From assembly GCF_000003605.2 (NCBI RefSeq), contig NW_003114743.1, positions 1 to 22,724 of the forward strand: a DNA stretch of 22,724 nt. The letters are read 5' to 3'. Source of the DNA: Saccoglossus kowalevskii (lineage: Eukaryota > Hemichordata > Enteropneusta > Harrimaniidae). Within the stretch, counting starts at the first letter, position 1. Each line of letters opens with the position of its first letter. The notes below the pieces were generated by a model, which did not search any database, was not told the origin of the DNA, and was given only the letters and a program-made list of their open reading frames with translations. Positions 1-8,945 of this stretch are shown here, in pieces. The position numbers and the translations under genes were made by a program.

Positions 1-630
1 CAAGTTGTCTGCAAAGTTTATTATAAAGCCAGTTGTCTGCAAAGTTGGGCTATAAAGGCAGTTGTCTGCAAAGTTGATTATAAAGGCAGTTGACTGCAAA
101 GCTGGTTATAAAGGCAGTTGTCTGCACAGTTGATTATAAAGGCAGTTGTCTGCAAAGTTTGTTATGAAACCAGTTGTCTGCAAAGTTTATTATAAAGCCA
201 GTTGTCTGCAAAGTTGGGTATAAAGGCAGTTGTTTGCAAAGTTTGTTATGAAGCCAGTTGTCTGCAAAGTTTATTATAAAGCCAGTTGTCTGCAAAGTTG
301 ATTATAAAGGTAGTTGTCTGCAAAGCTGGTTATAAAGGCAGTTGTCTGCAAAGTTTGTTATAAAGGCGATTGTCTGCAAAGTGGGTTATAAAGGCAGTTG
401 TCTGCAAAGTTTGTTATGAAGCATGTTGTCTGCAAATTTTGTTATAAAGGCAGTTGTCTGCAAAGTTGGGTATAAAGTCAGTTGTCCGCAAAGTTGATTA
501 TAAAGGCAGTTGTCTGCAAAGTTTGTTATGAAGCCAGTTGTCTGCAAACTTGGTTAAAAAGGCAGTTGTCTACAAAGTTGGTTATAAAGGCAGTTGTCTG
601 CAAAGTGTGTTATAAAGGCAGTTGTCTGCA
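1..630. repeat. B module, copy at left edge
   Basis: Divergent monomers: TTATTATAAAGCC, TTGGGTATAAAGG, GCACAGTTGATT at 124, TATGAAACC, GTTTGCAAAG, AAGCTGG and GGCGATTG near 367. TTGGGTATAAAGTC, TATGAAGCC and CTTGGTTAAAAAGG follow near 546. The window opens inside the module, so its true start is outside. It runs into an A module with no spacer. Confidence 0.75.
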
Positions 631-1083
631 AAGTTGGTTATAAAGGCAATTGTCTGCAAAGTTGGTTATAAAGGCAATTGTCTGCAAAGTTGGTTATAAT
701 GGTTATAATGGCAGTTGTCTACAAAGTTGGTTATTTAGGCAGTTGTCTGCAAAGTTGGTTATAAAGGCAGTCGTCTGCAAAGTTGGTTATTAAGGTAGTT
801 GTCTGCAAAGTTGGTTATAAAAGCAGTTGCCTGCAAAGTTGGTTATAAAGGCAGTTGTCTGCAATGTTGGTTATAAAGGTAGTTGTCAGCAAAGTTGGGT
901 ATTAAGGCAGTTGTCTTCAAAATTGGTTATAAAGCCAGTTGTCTGAAAAGTTGGTTATAAAGGTGATTGTCTACAAAGTTGGTTATAAGGGTAGTTGTCT
1001 GCAAAGTTGGTTATTAAGTCAGTTGTCTGCAAAGTTGGTTATAAAGGCAGTTGTCTGCAAAGTTGGTTATAAAAGCAGTAGTC
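631..1083. repeat. A module with 37-bp monomer
   Basis: Ordered landmarks: GGCAATTG, the doubled 9-mer GGTTATAAT at 692-709, TTATTTAGG, CAGTCG at 768, GCAATGTTGG, GTCAGC, GTCTTCAAAATTGG, GTCTGAAAAG at 941, GGTGATTGTCTAC and AAGGGTAG. It carries the private variants CAGTTGCCTGC (near 826) and CAGTAGTCTGC (1076), both shared with the copy near 18.6-19.0 kb. Confidence 0.8.
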
Positions 1084-1421
1084 TGCAAAGTTGGTTATAA
1101 TGGCAGTTGTCTGCAAAGTTGGTTATAACGGCAGTTGTCTGCAAAGTTGGTTATAATGGCAGTTGTATGCAAAGTTGGTTATAATGGCAGTTGTCTGCAA
1201 AGTTGGTTATAAAAGCAGTTGCCTGCAAAGTTGGTTATAAAGGCAGTTGTCTGCAATGTTGGTTATAAAGGTAGTTGTCAGCAAAGTTGGGTATTAAGGC
1301 AGTTATCTTCAAAATTGGTTACAAAGCCAGTTGTCTGAAAAGTTGGTTATAAAGGTGATTGTCTACAAAGTTGGTTGTAACGGCAGTTGTCTGCAAAGTT
1401 GGTTATAATGGCAGTTGTCTG
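1084..1421. repeat. C module with inserted partial A copy
   Basis: About four plain ATAATGG/ATAACGG monomers are followed at about 1201-1372 by the downstream half of an A module (CAGTTGCCTGC, GCAATGTTGG, GTCAGC, GTCTGAAAAG at 1333, GGTGATTG). That half lies exactly 392 bp (14 units) after the same landmarks in the preceding A module. Plain monomers, including a TTGTAACGG form, then resume. Confidence 0.75.
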
Positions 1422-1825
1422 CAAAGTTTATTGTAAAGGCAGTTGTCTGCAAAGTTTGTTGTAAAGGCAGTTGTCTGCAAAGTGGGTTATAAATGGCAGT
1501 TGTCTGCACAGTTGATTATAAAGGCAGTTGTCTGCAAAGTTTGTTATGAAACCAGTTGTCTGCAAAGTTTATTATGAAGCCAGTTGTCTGCAAAGTTGGG
1601 TATAAAGGCAGTTGTTTGCAAAGTTTGTTATGAAGCCAGTTGTCTGCAAAGTTTATTATAAAGCCAGTTGTCTGCAAAGTTGGGTATAAAGGCAGTTGTC
1701 TGCAAAGTTGATTATAAAGGCAGTTGTCTGCAAAGCTGGTTATAAAGGCAGTTGTCTGCAAAGTTTGTTATAAAGGCGATTGTCTGCAAAGTGGGTTATA
1801 AAGGCAGTTGTCTGCAAAGTTTGTT
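1422..1825. repeat. B module, shortened
   Basis: It begins with TTTATTGTAAAGG and TTTGTTGTAAAGG, then a 29-bp monomer with an extra base (GGGTTATAAATGGCAG near 1485-1500). GCACAGTTGATT at 1506, TATGAAACC, GTTTGCAAAG, AAGCTGG and GGCGATTG near 1777 follow. The downstream half (AAAGTC, CTTGGTTAAAAAGG) is absent and a C module follows directly. Confidence 0.75.
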
Positions 1826-2330
1826 ATAATGGCAGTTGTCTGCAAAGTTGGTTATAAAGGCAGTTGTCTGCAAAGTTGGTTATAAAGGCAGTTGTCTGCA
1901 AAGTTGGTTACAACGGCAGTTGTCTGCAAAGTTGGTTACAGCGGCAGTTGTCTGCAAAGTTGGTTATAATGGCAGTTGTCTGCAAGTTGGTTATAATGGC
2001 AGTTGTCTGCAAAGTTGGTTATAACGGCAGTTGTCTGCAAAGTTGGTTATAATGGCAGTTGTCTGCAAAGTTGGTTATAATGGCAGTTGTCTGCAAAGTT
2101 GGTTATAACGGCAGTTGTCTGCAAAGTTGGTTATAATGGCAGTTGTCTGCAAAGTTGGGTATAATGGCAGTTGTGTGCAAAGTTGGTTATAATGGCAGTT
2201 GTCTGCAAAGTTGGTAATAATGGCAGTTGTCTGCAAAGTTGGTTATGAAGGCAGTTGTCTGCAAAGTTGGTAATATTGGCAGTTGTCTGCAAAGTTGGTT
2301 ATGAAGGCAGTTGTCTGCAAAGTTGGTTAT
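1826..2330. repeat. C module, plain monomers
   Basis: About 18 nearly uniform monomers with joins TAATGG, TAACGG, CAACGG and CAGCGG. One copy near 1975-2001 is 27 bp because CTGCAAAG became CTGCAAG. Two copies read TTGGTAATA (near 2213 and 2269), and one GTCTGC became GTGTGC near 2173. A TATGAAGGC monomer marks the passage into the next B module. Confidence 0.75.
1859..1886. repeat. Type monomer with 4-bp inverted repeat
   Basis: This copy matches the array consensus exactly. Bases 2-13 of the unit read GCAG-TTGT-CTGC, arms that could pair as a 4-bp stem with a 4-base loop on either strand. The unit also holds CAGTTG (an E-box-type CANNTG; its complement CAACTG fits the MYB core YAACKG) and TATAAAGG across the join to the next copy. 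Whether any of these is bound or folds is unknown; a 4-bp stem is weak. Confidence 0.85.
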
Positions 2331-2936
2331 AAAGGCAGTTGTCTGCAAAGTTTGTTGTAAAGGCAGTTGTCTGCAAAGTGGGTTATAAAGGCAGTTGTCT
2401 GCACAGTTGATTATAAAGGCAGTTGTCTGCAAAGTTTGTTATGAAACCAATTGTCTGCAAAGTTTATTATAAAGCCAGTTGTCTGCAAAGTTGGGTATAA
2501 AGGCAGTTGTTTGCAAAGTTTGTTATGAATCCAGTTGTCTGCAAAGTTTATTATAAAGCCAGTTGTCTGCAAAGTTGATTATAAAGGTACTTGTCTGCAA
2601 AGCTGGTTATAAAGGCAGTTGTCTGCAAAGTTTGTTATAAAGGCGATTGTCTGCAAAGTGGGTTATAAAGGCAGTTGTCTGCAAAGTTTGATATGAAACA
2701 TGTTGTCTGCAAATTTTGTTATAAAGGCAGTTGTCAGCAAAGTTGGGTATAAAGTCAGTTGTCCGCAAAGTTGATTATAAAGGCAGTTGTCTGCAAAGTT
2801 TGTTATGAAGTCAGTTGTCTGCAAACTTGGTTAAAAAGGCAGTTGTCTACAAAGTGGGTTATAAAGGCAGTTGTCTGCAAAATTGGTTATGAAAGCAGTT
2901 GTCTGCAAAGTTGGGTATAACGGCAGTTGTCTGCAA
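2331..2936. repeat. B module
   Basis: Starts with TTTGTTGTAAAGG; GCACAGTTGATT at 2401; then TATGAAACC, TATGAATCC, AAGCTGG, GGCGATTG, TTGATATGAAACATG, AAAGTC and CTTGGTTAAAAAGG near 2825. It ends with a GTGGG monomer and TATGAAAGC and TTGGGTATAACGG copies. No A module follows: another B module is abutted. Confidence 0.7.
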
Positions 2937-3620
2937 AGTTTATTGTAAAGGCAGTTGTCAGCAAAGTTTGTTGTAAAGGCAGTTGTCTGCAAAGTGGGTT
3001 ATAAAGGCAGTTGTCTGCACAGTTGATTATAAAGGCAGTTGTCTGCAAAGTTTATTATAAAGCCAGTTGTCTGCAAAGTTGGGTATAAAGGCAGTTGTTT
3101 GCAAAGTTTGTTATGAAGCCAGTTGTCTGCAAAGTTTATTATAAAGCCAGTTGCCTGCAAAGTTGATTATAAAGGTAGTTGTCTGCAAAGCTGGTTATAA
3201 AGGCAGTTGTCTGCAAAGTTTGTTATAAAGGCGATTGTCTGCAAAGTGGGTTATAAAGCCAGTTGTCTGCAAAGTTGATTATAAAGGTAGTTGTCTGCAA
3301 AGCTGGTTATAAAGGCAGTTGTCTGCAAAGTTTGTTATAAAGGCGATTGTCTGCAAAGTGGGTTATAAAGGCAGTTGTCTACAAAGTTTGTTATGAAGCC
3401 AGTTGTCGGCAAATTTTGTTATAAAGGCAGTTGTCTGCAAAGTTGGGTATAAAGTCAGTTGTCCGCAAAGTTGATTATAAAGGCAGTTGTCTGCAAAGTT
3501 TGTTATGAAGCCAGTTGTATGCAAACTTGGTTAAAAAGGCAGTTGTCTACAAAGTTGGTTATAAAGGCAGTTGTCTGCAAAGTTTGTTATAAAGGCGATT
3601 GTCTGCAAAGTTTATTATAA
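2937..3620. repeat. B module with internal duplication
   Basis: Second B copy in direct tandem. It has TTTATTGTAAAGG, GTCAGC, GCACAGTTGATT at 3017, GTTTGCAAAG, AAGCTGG twice, GGCGATTG three times, AAAGTC and CTTGGTTAAAAAGG. Two monomer types normally following GCACAG (TTTGTTATGAAACC and the next) are reduced, and a four-monomer stretch is doubled. Confidence 0.75.
3165..3388. repeat. 112-bp tandem duplication of four monomers
   Basis: The series GATTATAAAGGTAG, AAGCTGG, TTTGTTATAAAGGCGATTG and GTGGGTTATAAAG occurs at 3165-3276 and again from 3277, an offset of exactly 4 x 28 bp with almost no mismatch apart from the joins. This is recent in-register duplication by unequal exchange or slippage. 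Confidence 0.8.
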
Positions 3621-3985
3621 AGGCAGTTGTCTGCAAAGTTGGTTATAAAGGCAATTGTCTGCAAAGTTGGTTATAATGGTTATAATGGCAGTTGTCTACA
3701 AAGTTGGTTATTTAGGCAGTTGTCTGCAAAGTTGGTTATAAAGGCAGTCGTCTGCAAAGTTTGTTATTAAGGTAGTTGTCTGCAAAGTTGGTTATAAAAG
3801 TAGTTGTCTGCAAAGTTGGTTATAAAGGTAGTTGTGAGCAAAGTTGGGTATTAAGGCAGTTGTCTTCAAAATTGGTTATAAAGCCAGTTGTCTGAAAAGT
3901 TGGTTATAAAGGTGATTGTCTACAAAGTTGGTTATAAGGGTAGTTGTCTGCAAAGTTAGTTATTAAGGCAGTTGTCTGCAAAGTT
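3621..3985. repeat. A module, one monomer short
   Basis: Doubled GGTTATAAT at 3669-3686, TTATTTAGG, CAGTCG at 3745, GTGAGC, GTCTTC, GTCTGAAAAG at 3890, GGTGATTG and AAGGGTAG. CAGTCG to GTCTGAAAAG is 145 bp instead of 173, so exactly one unit is missing; the absent one is the GCAATGTTGG monomer. Confidence 0.8.
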
Positions 3986-4440
3986 AGTTACAACGGCAGT
4001 TGTCTGCAAAGTTGGTTATAATGGCAGTTGTCTGCAAAGTTGGTTATAACGGCAGTTGTCTGCAAAGTTGGTTATAACGGCAGTTGTCTGCAAAGTTGGT
4101 TATAAGGGCAGTTGTCTGCAAAGTTGGTTATAATGGCAGTTGTCTGCAAAGTTGGTTACAACGGCAGTTGTCTGCAAAGTTGGTTATAATGGCAGTTGTC
4201 TGCAAAGTTGGTTATAATGGCAGTTGTCTGCAAAGTTGTTTATAATGGCAGTTGTCTGCAAAGTTGGTTACAACGGCAGTTGTCTGCAAAGTTGGTTATA
4301 ATGGCAGTTGTCTGCAAAGTTGGTTAAAATGGCAGTTGTCTGCAAAGTTGGTTATAACGGCAGTTGTCTGCAAAGTTGGTTATAATGGCAGTTGTCTGCA
4401 AAGTTGGTTATGAAGGCAGTTGTCTGCAAAGTTGGTTATA
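3986..4440. repeat. C module, plain monomers
   Basis: About 16 homogeneous copies with TAATGG, TAACGG, CAACGG, TAAGGG and one TTAAAATGG join. One copy reads TTGTTTATAATGG near 4237. It ends with the TATGAAGGC monomer that precedes B modules. Confidence 0.75.
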
Positions 4441-5055
4441 AAGGCAGTTGTCTGCAAAGTTTATTGTAAAGGCAGTTGTCAGCAAAGTTTGTTGTAAAGG
4501 CAGTTGTCTGCAAAGTGGGTTATAAAGGCAGTTGTCTGCACAGTTGATTATAAAGGCAGTTGTCTGCAAAGTTTGTTATGAAACCAGTTGTCTGCAAAGT
4601 TTATTATAAAGCCAGTTGTCTGCAAAGTTGGGTATAAAGGCAGTTGTTTGCAAAGTTTGTTATGAAGCCAGTTGTCTACAAAGTTTATTATAAAGCCAGT
4701 TGTCTGCAAAGTTGATTATAAAGGCAGTTGTCTGCAAAGCTGGTTATAAAGGCAGTTGTCTGCAAAGTTTGTTATAAAGGCGATTGTCTGCAAAGTGGGT
4801 TATAAAGGCAGTTGTCTGCAAAGTTTGTTATGAAGCCAGTTGTCTGCAAATTTGGTTATAAAGGCAGTTGTCTGCAAAGTTGGGTATAAAGTCAGTTGTC
4901 CGCAAAGTTGATTATAAAGGCAGTTGTCTGCAAAGTTTGTTATGAAGCCAGTTGTATGCAAACTTGGTTAAAAAGGCAGTTGTCTACAAAGTTGGTTATA
5001 AAGGCAGTTGTCTGCAAAGTTGGTTATAAAGGCAGTTGTCTGCAAAGTTTATTAT
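4441..5055. repeat. B module
   Basis: TTTATTGTAAAGG, GTCAGC, GCACAGTTGATT at 4538, TATGAAACC, GTTTGCAAAG, AAGCTGG, GGCGATTG, GTGGG, AAAGTC and CTTGGTTAAAAAGG are present in order. It is one of the more complete B copies in the left half. Confidence 0.75.
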
Positions 5056-5435
5056 AAAGGCAGTTGTCTGCAAAGTTGGTTATAAAGGCAGTTGTCTGCA
5101 AAGTTGGTTATAAAAGCAGTTGTCTGCAAAGTTGGTTATAAAGGCAGTTGTCTGCAAAGTTGGTTATAAAGGCAGTCGTCTGCAAAGTTGGTTATTGAGG
5201 TAGTTGTCTGCAAAGTTGGTTATAAAAGCAGTTGTCTGCAAAGTTGGTTATAAAGGCAGTTGTCTGCAATGTTGGTTGTAAAGGTAGTTGTGAGCAAAGT
5301 TGGGTATTAATGCAGTTGTCTTCAAAATTGGTTATAAAGCCAGTTGTCTGAAAAGTTGGTTATAAAGGTAATTGTCTACAAAGTTGGTTATAAGGGTAGT
5401 TGTCTGCCAAGTTGGTTATTAAGGCAGTTGTCTGC
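5056..5435. repeat. A module lacking the 37-bp monomer
   Basis: CAGTCG at 5173, TTATTGAGGTAG, GCAATGTTGG, GTGAGC, GTCTTC, GTCTGAAAAG at 5346 (the usual 173 bp later), then private variants GGTAATTGTCTAC and GTCTGCCAAG. The upstream doubled 9-mer and TTATTTAGG are replaced by plain monomers. Confidence 0.75.
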
Positions 5436-5790
5436 AAAGTTGGTTACAACGGCAGTTGTCTGCAAAGTTGGGTATAACGGCAGTTGTCTGCAAAGTTGGT
5501 TATAATGGCAGTTGTCAGCAAAGTTGGTTATAACAGCAGTTGTCTGCAAAGTTGGTTATAATGGCAGTTGTCTGCAAAGTTGGGTATAACGGCAGTTGTC
5601 TGCAAATTTGGTTATAACGGCAGTTGTCTGCAAAGTTGGTTATAATGGCAGTTGTCTGCAAAGTTGGTTATAATGGCAGTTGTCTGCAAAGTTGGTTATA
5701 ATGGCAGTTGTCTGCAAAGTTGGTTATAACGGCAGTTGTCTGCAAAGTTGGTTATAAAGGCAGTTGTCTGCAAAGTTTATTGTAAAGGCA
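5436..5790. repeat. C module, plain monomers
   Basis: About 12 copies with TAACGG, TAATGG, CAACGG and TAACAGC joins, two TTGGGTATAACGG copies and one GTCAGC. It ends with TTTATTGTAAAGG, normally the start of a B module, but continues into a partial A module, so a B module appears to have been deleted here. Confidence 0.7.
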
Positions 5791-6110
5791 GTTGTCTGCA
5801 AAGTTGGTTATTAAGGTAGTTGTCTGCAAAGTTGGTTATAAAAGCAGTTGTCTGCAAAGTTGGTTATAAAGGCAGTTGTCTGCAATGTTGGTTATAAAGA
5901 TAGTTGTCAGCAAAGTTGGGTATTAAGGCAGTTGTCTTCAAAATTGGTTATGAAGCCAGTTGTCTGAAAAGTTGGTTATAAAGGTGATTGTCTACAAAGT
6001 TGGTTATAAGGGTAGTTGTCTGCAAAGTTGGTTATTAAGGCAGTTGTCTGCAAAGTTGGTTATGAAGACAGTTGTCTGCAAAGTTGGTTATAAAAGCAGT
6101 TGTCTGCAAA
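5791..6110. repeat. Partial A module
   Basis: Enters at TTATTAAGGTAG; then GCAATGTTGG, TAAAGATAGTTGTCAGC, GTCTTC, GTCTGAAAAG at 5962, GGTGATTG, AAGGGTAG and TATGAAGACAG. The doubled 9-mer and CAGTCG are missing. The same truncated version recurs at about 8946-9267 (offset 3157 bp) and partly at 12381-12640. Confidence 0.75.
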
Positions 6111-6151
6111 GTTGGTTTTAATGGCAGTTGTCTGCAAAGTTGGTTATAATG
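6111..6151. repeat. TTGGTTTTAATGG variant monomers
   Basis: The variant GTTGGTTTTA starts at 6111 and recurs at 6475, 9268 and 15255, each time just after TATGAAGACAG and AAAAGCAG monomers. It is a good private marker for one A-to-C junction type. Confidence 0.75.
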
Positions 6152-6399
6152 GCAGTTGTCTTCAAAATTGGTTATAAAGCCAGTTGTCTGAAAAGTTGGT
6201 TATAAAGGTAATTGTCTACAAAGTTGGTTATAAGGGTAGTTGTCTGCCAAGTTGGTTATTAAGGCAGTTGTCTGCAAAGTTGGTTACAACGGCAGTTGTC
6301 TGCAAAGTTGGGTATAACGGCAGTTGTCTGCAAAGTTGGTTATAATGGCAGTTGTCAGCAAAGTTGGTTATAACAGCAGTTGTCTGCAAAGTTGGTTAT
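6152..6399. repeat. Second copy of a 248-bp identical segment
   Basis: These bases are identical to 5312-5559, including the private variants GGTAATTGTCTAC, GTCTGCCAAG and TAACAGCAG. The offset is 840 bp, exactly 30 units. The segment spans an A-module tail and the start of a C module, so it moved as a block across the module boundary. Confidence 0.85.
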
Positions 6400-6640
6400 T
6401 AAGGCAGTTGTCTGCAAAGTTAGTTATGAAGACAGTTGTCTGCAAAGTTGGTTATAAAAGCAGTTGTCTGCAAAGTTGGTTTTAATGGCAGTTGTCTGCA
6501 AAGTTGGTTATAATGGCAGTTGTCTGCAAAGTTGGTTATAACGGCAGTTGTCTGCAAAGTTGGTTATGATGGCAGTTGTCTGCAAAGTTGGTTATAACGG
6601 CAGTTGTCTGCAAAGTTGGTTATAATGGCAGTTGTCTGCA
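6400..6640. repeat. C module and A-to-C junction
   Basis: TATGAAGACAG, AAAAGCAG and GTTGGTTTTA (6475) repeat the junction seen 364 bp (13 units) earlier. Plain TAATGG/TAACGG copies and a TATGATGG copy near 6566 follow. Confidence 0.75.
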
Positions 6641-7310
6641 AAGTTGGATATGAAGGCAGTTGTCTGCAAAGTTGGTTATAAAGGCAGTTGTCTGCAAAGT
6701 TTATTGTAAAGGCAGTTGTCAGCAAAGTTTGTTGTAAAGGCCGTTGTCTGCAAAGTGGGTTATAAAGGCAGTTGTCTGCACAGTTGATTATAAAGGCAGT
6801 TGTCTGCAAAGTTTGTTATGAAACCAGTTGTCTGCAAAGTTTATTATAAAGCCAGTTGTCTGCAAAGTTGGGTATAAAGGCAGTTGTTTGCAAAGTTTGT
6901 TATGAAGCCAGTTGTCTGCAAAGTTTATTATAAAGCCAGTTGTCTGCAAAGTTGGGTATAAAGGCAGTTGTCTGCAAAGTTGATTATAAAGGCAATTGTC
7001 TGCAAAGCTGGTTATAAAGGCAGTTGTCTGCAAAGTTTGTTATAAAGGCGATTGTCTGCAAAGTGGGCTATAAAGGCAGTTGTCTGTAAAGTTTGTTATG
7101 AAGCCAGTTGTCTCCAAAGTTGGTTATAAAGGCAGTTGTCTGCAAAGTTGGGTATAAAGTCAGTTGTCTGCAAAGTTGATTATAAAGGCAGTTGTCTGCA
7201 AAGTTTGTTATGAAGCCAGTTGTCTGCAAACTTGGTTAAAAAGGCAGTTGTCTACAAAGTTGGTTATAAAGGCAGTTGTCTGCAAAGTTTGTTATAAAGG
7301 CGATTGTCTG
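6641..7310. repeat. B module, full-length
   Basis: Starts with TTGGATATGAAGG, TTTATTGTAAAGG at about 6700, GTCAGC and AAAGGCCGTTG. GCACAGTTGATT is at 6778, then TATGAAACC, GTTTGCAAAG, TTGGGTATAAAGG, GGCAATTG, AAGCTGG, GGCGATTG, GTCTGTAAAG, AAAGTC and CTTGGTTAAAAAGG. It serves as a reference B copy; near-identical versions lie at 9431-10095 and, in part, 12781-13470 and 15421-16170. Confidence 0.8.
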
Positions 7311-7710
7311 CAAAGTTTGTTATAAAGGCAGTTGTCGGCAAAGTTGGTTATAAAGGCAATTGTCTGCAAAGTTGGTTATAATGGTTATAATGGCAGTTGT
7401 CTACAAAGTTGGTTATTTAGGCAGTTGTCTGCAAAGTTGGTTATAAAGGCAGTCGTCTGCAAAGTTGGCTATTAAGGTAGTTGTCTGCAAAGTTGGTTAT
7501 AAAAGCAGTTGTCTGCAAAGTTGGTTATAAAGGCAGTTGTCTGCAATGTTGGTTGTAAAGTTAGTTGTGAGCAAAGTTGGGTATTAAGGCAGTTGTCATC
7601 AAAATTGGTTATAAAGCCAGTTGTCTGAAAAGTTGGTTATAAAGGTGGTTGTCTACAAAGTTGGTTATAAGGGTAGTTGTCTGCAAAGTTGGTTATTAAG
7701 GCAGTTGTCT
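7311..7710. repeat. A module, full-length
   Basis: GTCGGC, GGCAATTG, doubled GGTTATAAT at 7374-7391, TTATTTAGG, CAGTCG at 7450, TTGGCTATTAAGG, GCAATGTTGG, TGTAAAGTTAG, GTGAGC, GTCATC, GTCTGAAAAG at 7623, GGTGGTTG and AAGGGTAG. The AAAGTTAG and GGCTATTAAGG variants are shared only with the next A copy. Confidence 0.8.
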
Positions 7711-8215
7711 GCAAAGTTTATTGTAAAGGCAGTTGTCAGCAAAGTTTGTTGTAAAGGCCGTTGTCTGCAAAGTGGGTTATAAAGGCAGTTGTCTGCACAG
7801 TTGATTATAAAGGCAGTTGTCTGCACAGTTGATTATAAAGGCAGTTGTCTGCAAAGTTTGTTATGATTACTCAGTTGTCTGCAAAGTTTATTATAAAGCC
7901 AGTTGTCTGCAAAGTTGGGTATAAAGGCAGTTGTTTGCAAAGTTTGTTATGAAGCCAGTTGTCTGCAAAGTGGGTTATAAAGGCAGTTGTCTGTAAAGTT
8001 TGTTATGAAGCCAGTTGTCTGCAAAGTTGGTTATAAAGGCAGTTGTCTGCAAAGTTGGGTATAACGTCAGTTGTCTGCAAAGTTGATTATAAAGGCAGTT
8101 GTCTGCAAAGTTTGTTATGAAGCCAGTTGTCTGCAAACTTGGTTAAAAAGGCAGTTGTCTACAAAGTTGGTTATAAAGGCAGTTGTCTGCAAAGTTTGTT
8201 ATAAAGGCGATTGTC
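7711..8215. repeat. B module, second member of a tandem pair
   Basis: TTTATTGTAAAGG, AAAGGCCGTTG and two consecutive GCACAGTTGATT monomers (7795 and 7823). A TATGATTACTCAG copy carries 2 extra bases near 7863-7873. Five monomers between TATGAAGCC and GTGGG are missing compared with 6641-7310. GTCTGTAAAG, AAAGTC-type (AACGTC) and CTTGGTTAAAAAGG close it. Confidence 0.75.
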
Positions 8216-8625
8216 TGCAAAATTTGTTATAAAGGCAGTTGTCGGCAAAGTTGGTTATAAAGGCAATTGTCTGCAAAGTTGGTTATAATGGTTATAATGG
8301 CAGTTGTCTACAAAGTTGGTTATTTAGGCAGTTGTCTGCAAAGTTGGTTATAAAGGCAGTCGTCTGCAAAGTTGGCTATTAAGGTAGTTGTCTGCAAAGT
8401 TGGTTATAAAAGCAGTTGTCTGCAAAGTTGGTTATAAAGGCAGTTGTCTGCAATGTTGGTTGTAAAGTTAGTTGTGAGCAAAGTTGGGTATTAAGGCAGT
8501 TGTCTTCAAAATTGGTTATAAAGCCAGTTGTCTGAAAAGTTGGTTATAAAGGTGGTTGTCTACAAAGTTGGTTATAAGGGTAGTTGTCTGCAAAGTTGGT
8601 TATTAAGGCAGTTGTCTGCAAAGTT
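8216..8625. repeat. A module, second member of a tandem pair
   Basis: Doubled GGTTATAAT at 8281-8298, CAGTCG at 8357, TGTAAAGTTAG, GTGAGC, GTCTTC, GTCTGAAAAG at 8530 and GGTGGTTG. All landmarks through CAGTCG and GTCTGAAAAG sit 907 bp after those of the previous A module, and the private AAAGTTAG and GTCGGC variants are kept. Confidence 0.8.
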
Positions 8626-8945
8626 GGTTACAACGGCAGTTGTCTGCAAAGTTGGGTATAACGGCAGTTGTCTGCAAAGTTGGTTATAATGGCAGTTGTC
8701 AGCAAAGTTGGTTATAACGGCAGTTGTCTGCAAAAGTTGGTTATAATGGCAGTTGTCTGCAAAGTTGGTTATAATGGCAGTTGTCTGCAAAGTTGGTTAT
8801 AATGGCAGTTGTCTGCAAAGTTGGTTATAACGGCAGTTGTCTGCAAAGTTGGTTATAATGGCAGCTGTCTGCAAAGTTGGTTATGAAGGCAGTTGTCTGC
8901 AAAGTTGGTTATAAAGGCAGTTGTCTGCAAAGTTTATTGTAAAGG
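8626..8945. repeat. C module, plain monomers
   Basis: TAATGG/TAACGG copies; one 29-bp copy with CTGCAAAAG near 8730; one CAGCTG near 8863; then TATGAAGGC and TTTATTGTAAAGG. As at 5436-5790, it runs into a partial A module rather than a B module. Confidence 0.7.

Noticed and set aside
692-709. Doubled GGTTATAAT as the target-site duplication of an insertion
   Set aside because: The two copies are adjacent with nothing between them and always in the same HOR position; a slipped duplication inherited with the A module explains it.
1516-1761. Minus-strand open frame, 81 codons, Cys- and Asn-rich repeated peptide; similar frames recur at 2187, 6564, 6788, 9357, 9581, 12706, 12930, 15344, 15580, 18208, 20960 and others
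   Set aside because: It begins with TTG (read TTG CAG ACA ACT), not ATG. The peptide repeat is the 28-bp unit read three times, the frame ends wherever a TTATAA unit falls in register, and there is no unique sequence or start context.
1836-2052. Overlapping plus-strand open frames giving LSAKL- and SCLQSWL-type repeats; others near 10414, 11906, 13362, 14256, 21672 and 22181
   Set aside because: They start at TTG within CAGTTGTCTGC and stop at the TAA of the unit join. The same DNA is open in two frames at once, as expected of a stop-poor satellite and not of a gene.
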